Positions 60,495-64,000 of a stretch of 64,000 bases of DNA are shown here, piece by piece. The notes beneath the pieces are model-generated. The model was not told the origin of the DNA, ran no database searches, and was given only the letters and a program-made list of their open reading frames with translations. The stretch's first letter is position 1. Each line of letters begins with the position of its first letter. Both the position numbers and the translations under genes were made by a program. This DNA comes from Paracoccus spongiarum (GTDB lineage: Bacteria; Pseudomonadota; Alphaproteobacteria; Rhodobacterales; Rhodobacteraceae): NCBI RefSeq assembly GCF_030732095.1, contig NZ_JAVAMQ010000008.1, positions 62,001 to 126,000 of the forward strand, written 5' to 3'.

Positions 60495-61652
60495 TCAGCG
60501 CCACAGCGAGACACAGGGGATCTTGGTGCGGTCGCAGCGGTCGGCGAATTTCTCGGCGACCTCGCGAACCTCGTCCATGAGCCCGCCCTCAAGCTTGATC
60601 GGCGCCAGACCCAGCCCGAGGAACCGGTCGTTCGATACGTGCAGGTCGTTTTCCGCCGCCTCGTTGCGGGGGTTGTCGAGATAGGCGATCTCGGCGCCCA
60701 TCAACCCGTTGATCATCTGGGCCAGATCGCGGACGCGGTGGGTCTCGGTCATCTGGTTGAGGATGTTCACGCGCTCACCCTTCTGCGGCGGGTTCAGCAG
60801 CGCCAGCTCGATGCAGCGGCAGGTGTCCTGGATGTGGATGAAGGCGCGGGTCTGGCCGCCGGTGCCATGCACGGTCAGCGGATAGCCGATGGCGGCCTGC
60901 ATCAGGAAGCGGTTCAGCACCGTGCCATAGTCGCCGTCATAGTCGAAGCGGTTGACCAGCCGCTCGTCCATGCGGGTCTCGTCGGTCTGGGTGCCCCAGA
61001 CGATGCCTTGGTGCAGATCGGTGATCTTGACCTGGTCGTTCTTGTTGTAGAACGCGAACAGCAACTGATCCTGGCTTTTCGTCATGTGATAGATCGAGCC
61101 AGGGTTGGTCGGATAGAGGATTTCCTGCTCGGTCTCGCCCTCGGGGGTGGCGACCTTCACCTTCAGATAGCCCTCGGGGATCTTCATGCCCGCGGTGCCG
61201 TAGCCATAGACGCCCATCGTGCCGAGATGCACCAGATGGATGTCCAGCCCGGATTCGACGATCGCGGCCAGTACGTCGTTGGTGGCGTTGATGTTGTTGT
61301 TGACGGTATAGCGCTTGTGGGTCGAGGACTTCATCGAATATGGCGCGGCGCGCTGTTCGGCGAAATGGATCACGGCATCGGGCTTTTCGTCCTGAAACAG
61401 CGACAGCAGGCGGTGGTAATGTTCGCCCACGGTAAAGCTGTGGAACTTGATGTCCTTGCCGGTCAGCTCCTTCCAGACCCGCAGGCGTTCGCCGATCGGG
61501 CGGATCGGCGTCAGGCTTTCGACTTCCAGCTCGAGGTCGATCGAACGGCGGCTGAGATTGTCGACGATGATCACGTCATGGCCGCGGTTCGAAAGGTACA
61601 GCGCGTTCGGCCACCCGCAGAACCCGTCGCCGCCCAGAATGACAATCTTCAT
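60495..61652 (-). CDS. sqdB: UDP-sulfoquinovose synthase
   Basis: The 385-residue short-chain dehydrogenase combines UDP-glucose and sulfite to form UDP-sulfoquinovose. SQD1/SqdB hallmarks are strong: [21 protein letters not shown], the DNLSRR and [12 protein letters not shown] region, [32 protein letters not shown] and the catalytic Thr145 (LGTMGVYG), Tyr188 and Lys192 (SIYHMTKSQ). In Rhodobacter sqdB normally lies with sqdD/sqdC for sulfolipid; here it heads a surface-glycan run with cysH, an epimerase, a sulfotransferase, a glycosyltransferase fusion and gmd. Start chosen at MKIVILGGD. It could still feed sulfolipid synthesis if sqdD is elsewhere. Confidence 0.93.
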   Translation of the reverse strand: MKIVILGGDGFCGWPNALYLSNRGHDVIIVDNLSRRSIDLELEVESLTPIRPIGERLRVWKELTGKDIKFHSFTVGEHYHRLLSLFQDEKPDAVIHFAEQRAAPYSMKSSTHKRYTVNNNINATNDVLAAIVESGLDIHLVHLGTMGVYGYGTAGMKIPEGYLKVKVATPEGETEQEILYPTNPGSIYHMTKSQDQLLFAFYNKNDQVKITDLHQGIVWGTQTDETRMDERLVNRFDYDGDYGTVLNRFLMQAAIGYPLTVHGTGGQTRAFIHIQDTCRCIELALLNPPQKGERVNILNQMTETHRVRDLAQMINGLMGAEIAYLDNPRNEAAENDLHVSNDRFLGLGLAPIKLEGGLMDEVREVAEKFADRCDRTKIPCVSLWR

Positions 61653-61999
61653 GTATGTCCTCATCCGATGGAACTGTCTGGCGCACCTAGTAGTGAAGCG
61701 GGGGTGCAATTGAAAGCCTCGACGCAACGGCGCAAGGCATTCCTGCGGCGGCATGGGCATTTCGCAACTCGGCCGGCGGTTGCAGGGGCCCGCAGCCCGG
61801 CGAATGCCCGCTGTCCGGGCAATCGGGCCAGCTTGCAATCCGGCGGACAAGCGGGCAAAGCTGCGCCGGGATCGCGCCGGTTTCGGCGCCCGTTCCGACC
61901 GGAAGGCGGGCTGCGGGGCGCGGAGCGATCCGACGACGTGCCGGCATGGGCCGGGGCTGCTGCCGGCGCATCGGCCGTCACGCGCGAAAGGAAGGGTCG
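61653..61999. other. divergent intergenic region before sqdB and the rightward glycan genes
   Basis: This region is very G+C-rich and holds no gene with a ribosome site or recognisable product. It must contain the sqdB promoter and that of the rightward genes. I find no clear promoter pair, dyad or terminator. A good AAGGAAGGG ribosome site ends it at the rightward gene. Confidence 0.4.
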
Positions 62000-62572
62000 A
62001 TGCTGCGCTGGCTGATGCCTGCACGCCGCGCTCCGGGGCTGCAGAACCTCGATCTGGGGGCCCATGCGGATGTGAATTACCGCCTCGCCATCTGCCGGAA
62101 CGACGAGGCCGAGGGCGAGATTGCCGACGTGACCGAACTGGCTGCCGGGCTGGTCCTGCGTGCCGATCCCGCCCTGGGCATTTCGGGGCGCTACGCCTCG
62201 CCGCGCGGCCGGCTGCTCGAGATCGACGCCACCGCCCGCGGGACCGGCGACTGGTTCGCGCTGCACCTGCCGGTCGGGGCCGAAAATCTCGCCGATCAGG
62301 GCGTCTTCGGCTTCGCCTGCCGCGGCAGCGCCAGCGAATTCATCCCGGTCCGCGCCTGCCTGCGCTCGGGCGGGCGGCTTGGCGGCTTCAGCGACTGTTT
62401 CTTCGACAAGCACATCCTGCTGCACGCCACCGACAGCAGCCATGTGGACGCGATCACGCTGCAGACCCGCGACGAGGTGCCACAGAAGGCGCCCTGGCGC
62501 GAGCTGGTGCTGTTCTTCCCGCCCCGCCGCCTCAGGCTGTCGCTGGCCGATCTGCGGGTGTTTCTGGTATGA
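62000..62572 (+). CDS. unknown protein coupled to a glycosyltransferase
   Basis: The 190-residue product begins [20 protein letters not shown] and is rich in short hydrophobic strands ([61 protein letters not shown]), suggesting a beta-sandwich domain. No signal peptide or catalytic motif is seen. It starts after a strong ribosome site, and its stop overlaps the next glycosyltransferase (ATGA). It may be a carbohydrate-binding or scaffold component of the glycan machinery; I do not recognise the family. Confidence 0.7.
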   Translation: MLRWLMPARRAPGLQNLDLGAHADVNYRLAICRNDEAEGEIADVTELAAGLVLRADPALGISGRYASPRGRLLEIDATARGTGDWFALHLPVGAENLADQGVFGFACRGSASEFIPVRACLRSGGRLGGFSDCFFDKHILLHATDSSHVDAITLQTRDEVPQKAPWRELVLFFPPRRLRLSLADLRVFLV

Positions 62573-63534
62573 GCCTCGCGCTGGTCGTGCCCGTGCGCGA
62601 CGACGCCGACCGGCTGACGACCCTTCTCGATCAGGCCCGCATCCTCGAGACCTTCGACCAGATCGTGGTGGTTGACGACGGATCGGCCGACCTGCTGCAC
62701 GCCGCCGACCTCGCCGCGGCCGCGGGACTGACGCCCGGCGCGGTGCGGCTGATCCGCCACAGCCGGTCGCGCGGTCCGGGCGCCGCCCGCAACGCCGCCC
62801 TGCCCGCGGTGACAACCTCGCATCTTCTGTTCTTCGACAGCGACGATCACCTGACCGGGGACATGGCCCTGCTGTGGCAATCGCTGCGCGATCGCGACTT
62901 CGACTTCTGCCAGTTCCGCCATAACGAGACCTCGGCGCCCGGATGGGGACTCACCGCATGGGATGCCGGGCTGTGGCGGGCCTCGGGCGCCTTCGGGGCG
63001 CTGACGCAACTGTCGCCGGAAGGCAGGCCCTGGCTTGCCCAGACCGCCTGCTATCCGTGGAACAAGATCTATCGCACCGGCTTCCTGCGCGATCACGCGA
63101 TCCGCTGCGCCGAAATCCCGGTGCACGAGGACATCGCACTGCACTGGTCGGGCTATCTCGCGGCCCGACGCATCCTGGTCAGCGACCGGATCTGCGCCAA
63201 CCACATCGTCCGCACCGACGGCACGCGCGAGACCAACCGCCGCGGCCCGGAACGGCTAAAGGTCTTCGGCATGCTTGACGAGATCGCGGCGCGGCTGGCG
63301 GCACCCGAGGGCGAGGGGCTGCGCGCACCCTTCGCGTCCTTCGTGACGCATCTGTTCAGCTGGATCCGCTTCAACCTGGCATCCGCACACCATCCCGCGC
63401 TGGAGGCCGGCGCCGGGCGCTTTCTCGCCGCCCATGCCGGCTGGCTGGATCTGCCCGGCGGCTACCGGATGACGCCGGTGGTCCGCGCCCGCGCGGCGCG
63501 CTGGATGCAGGCCGCCGGGGCGGCGACGGCATGA
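62569..63534 (+). CDS. family 2 glycosyltransferase
   Basis: The 321-residue GT-A enzyme has LALVVPVRDDADRLTTLLDQA, IVVVDDGSADLL, GPGAARNAAL and the DSDD metal site (LLFFDSDDHLTGDM). HEDIALHWSGYLAAR acts as the catalytic-base region of the ED type. It has no membrane segments. The gene is coupled by 4-bp overlaps on both sides. Donor and acceptor sugars are unknown. Confidence 0.88.
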   Translation: MSLALVVPVRDDADRLTTLLDQARILETFDQIVVVDDGSADLLHAADLAAAAGLTPGAVRLIRHSRSRGPGAARNAALPAVTTSHLLFFDSDDHLTGDMALLWQSLRDRDFDFCQFRHNETSAPGWGLTAWDAGLWRASGAFGALTQLSPEGRPWLAQTACYPWNKIYRTGFLRDHAIRCAEIPVHEDIALHWSGYLAARRILVSDRICANHIVRTDGTRETNRRGPERLKVFGMLDEIAARLAAPEGEGLRAPFASFVTHLFSWIRFNLASAHHPALEAGAGRFLAAHAGWLDLPGGYRMTPVVRARAARWMQAAGAATA

Positions 63535-64000
63535 TCCGGGTCTGGCTGGGGGGCCGCCATGCACGGCGCACACCGATCAGCTATCGCTGGCTTGCGCCCC
63601 TGTGGGACGGCCGGGTCGCGATCGTCGAGGACCCGGCGCAGGCCGATCTGGCGATCTTTGCCCATTGCCTCGACGCAGCCGAGGCGCCCGAGCCGGTGAT
63701 CCGCGCCTGGCGCGACCGGGGCCTGCCGCTTGTCTGGCTGTCCGAAGAGCCGTTCTGGGATACCATCTGGGGCGGTGCGCCGATGGCCAGCCATATCGTC
63801 GTGGACAGCCCCCTGGGCGCCCTGCCGCTGCGGCAGGTCAACCACCAGACAAGCGCTGTCTTTCGCTTCGACAGGCTGCCCTATTACATCCTGACCAATC
63901 CGCGCTTCCTCGACGCCTACCGCCGCATGTTCGCCCGGAATGCCGCCCGCAGCCTGCCCGACTGGCGGGCCGATTTCGCCGCCCGCCCCGTCGAGGCGGC
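63531..64000 (+). CDS. glycan-locus protein, N-terminal fragment (possible fucosyltransferase-like)
   Basis: The frame is open from an ATG overlapping the preceding stop (ATGA) to the right window edge, giving 156 codons. The product begins MIRVWLGGRHARRTPISYRW and contains LPLVWLSEEPFWDTIWGG and LPYYILTNPRFLDAYRRMFARNA. This layout recalls the N-terminal half of GT10/GT-B-type enzymes, and GDP-fucose is made nearby, so an alpha-fucosyltransferase is a reasonable guess; the diagnostic C-terminal part is missing. It continues the rightward operon. Confidence 0.55.
   Translation, partial: MIRVWLGGRHARRTPISYRWLAPLWDGRVAIVEDPAQADLAIFAHCLDAAEAPEPVIRAWRDRGLPLVWLSEEPFWDTIWGGAPMASHIVVDSPLGALPLRQVNHQTSAVFRFDRLPYYILTNPRFLDAYRRMFARNAARSLPDWRADFAARPVEA

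Overview
The window is a G+C-rich (about two thirds by eye), densely coded bacterial chromosome segment. Gene content and protein sequences point to an alphaproteobacterium of the Rhodobacteraceae, most likely Paracoccus or a close relative. The signs are a heterotetrameric sarcosine oxidase operon, CcmI, an ArsR-type persulfide sensor paired with a SoxS-like thioredoxin, an oxyR/katG pair, and many ATGA/GTGA stop-start overlaps. I saw no tRNA, rRNA, insertion sequence, prophage or CRISPR array.

Left part (1-22.4 kb) is mostly housekeeping and metabolism: a partial L,D-transpeptidase-like gene; a copper block (CopA ATPase, SGNH esterase, PCuAC chaperone preceded by a small upstream ORF); rpmB; ada; meaB; the soxS-like/ArsR pair; serS; an unknown membrane protein; the yfgM-bamB-der group; sodB; sarcosine oxidase soxB-(small membrane protein)-soxD-soxA-soxG; then ccmI-ruvX-DUF1289.

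Middle part (22.4-38.6 kb) is a surface-polysaccharide locus in two divergent blocks around a 0.5-kb regulatory region. Leftward run a PIG-L deacetylase, a sulfotransferase, a Wzy-type polymerase/ligase, a second sulfotransferase and a Wzz-type chain-length protein with a degenerate kinase module. Rightward run an ExoY-like priming sugar transferase, a Wzx-type flippase, ExoA- and ExoM-like glycosyltransferases and a GT4 enzyme, nearly all with 4-bp overlaps. Next to it lie a DUF6635-like membrane protein and an 1113-residue Calx-beta/RTX secreted protein.

The 38.9-49.3 kb part holds a polar amino-acid ABC transporter, a desaturase/Rieske pair, oxyR-katG around a perfect 12+5+12 bp palindrome, cbpA-cbpM and an aldo/keto reductase.

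Right part (49.4-64 kb) is a second glycan locus: GDP-L-fucose synthesis (gmd, fcl), two more sulfotransferases, a GT2-GT4 fusion, an NAD-dependent epimerase, further glycosyltransferase-type genes, and, most notably, an assimilatory APS/PAPS reductase (cysH) immediately downstream of a UDP-sulfoquinovose synthase gene (sqdB). CysH makes sulfite and SqdB consumes sulfite, so this pair looks like a dedicated sulfonate supply line for a sulfoquinovose-containing surface glycan. I consider it the most interesting system here. The four sulfotransferases would add sulfate esters, giving a glycan carrying both C-S and O-S sulfur. These functional links are inferred from gene content and order.
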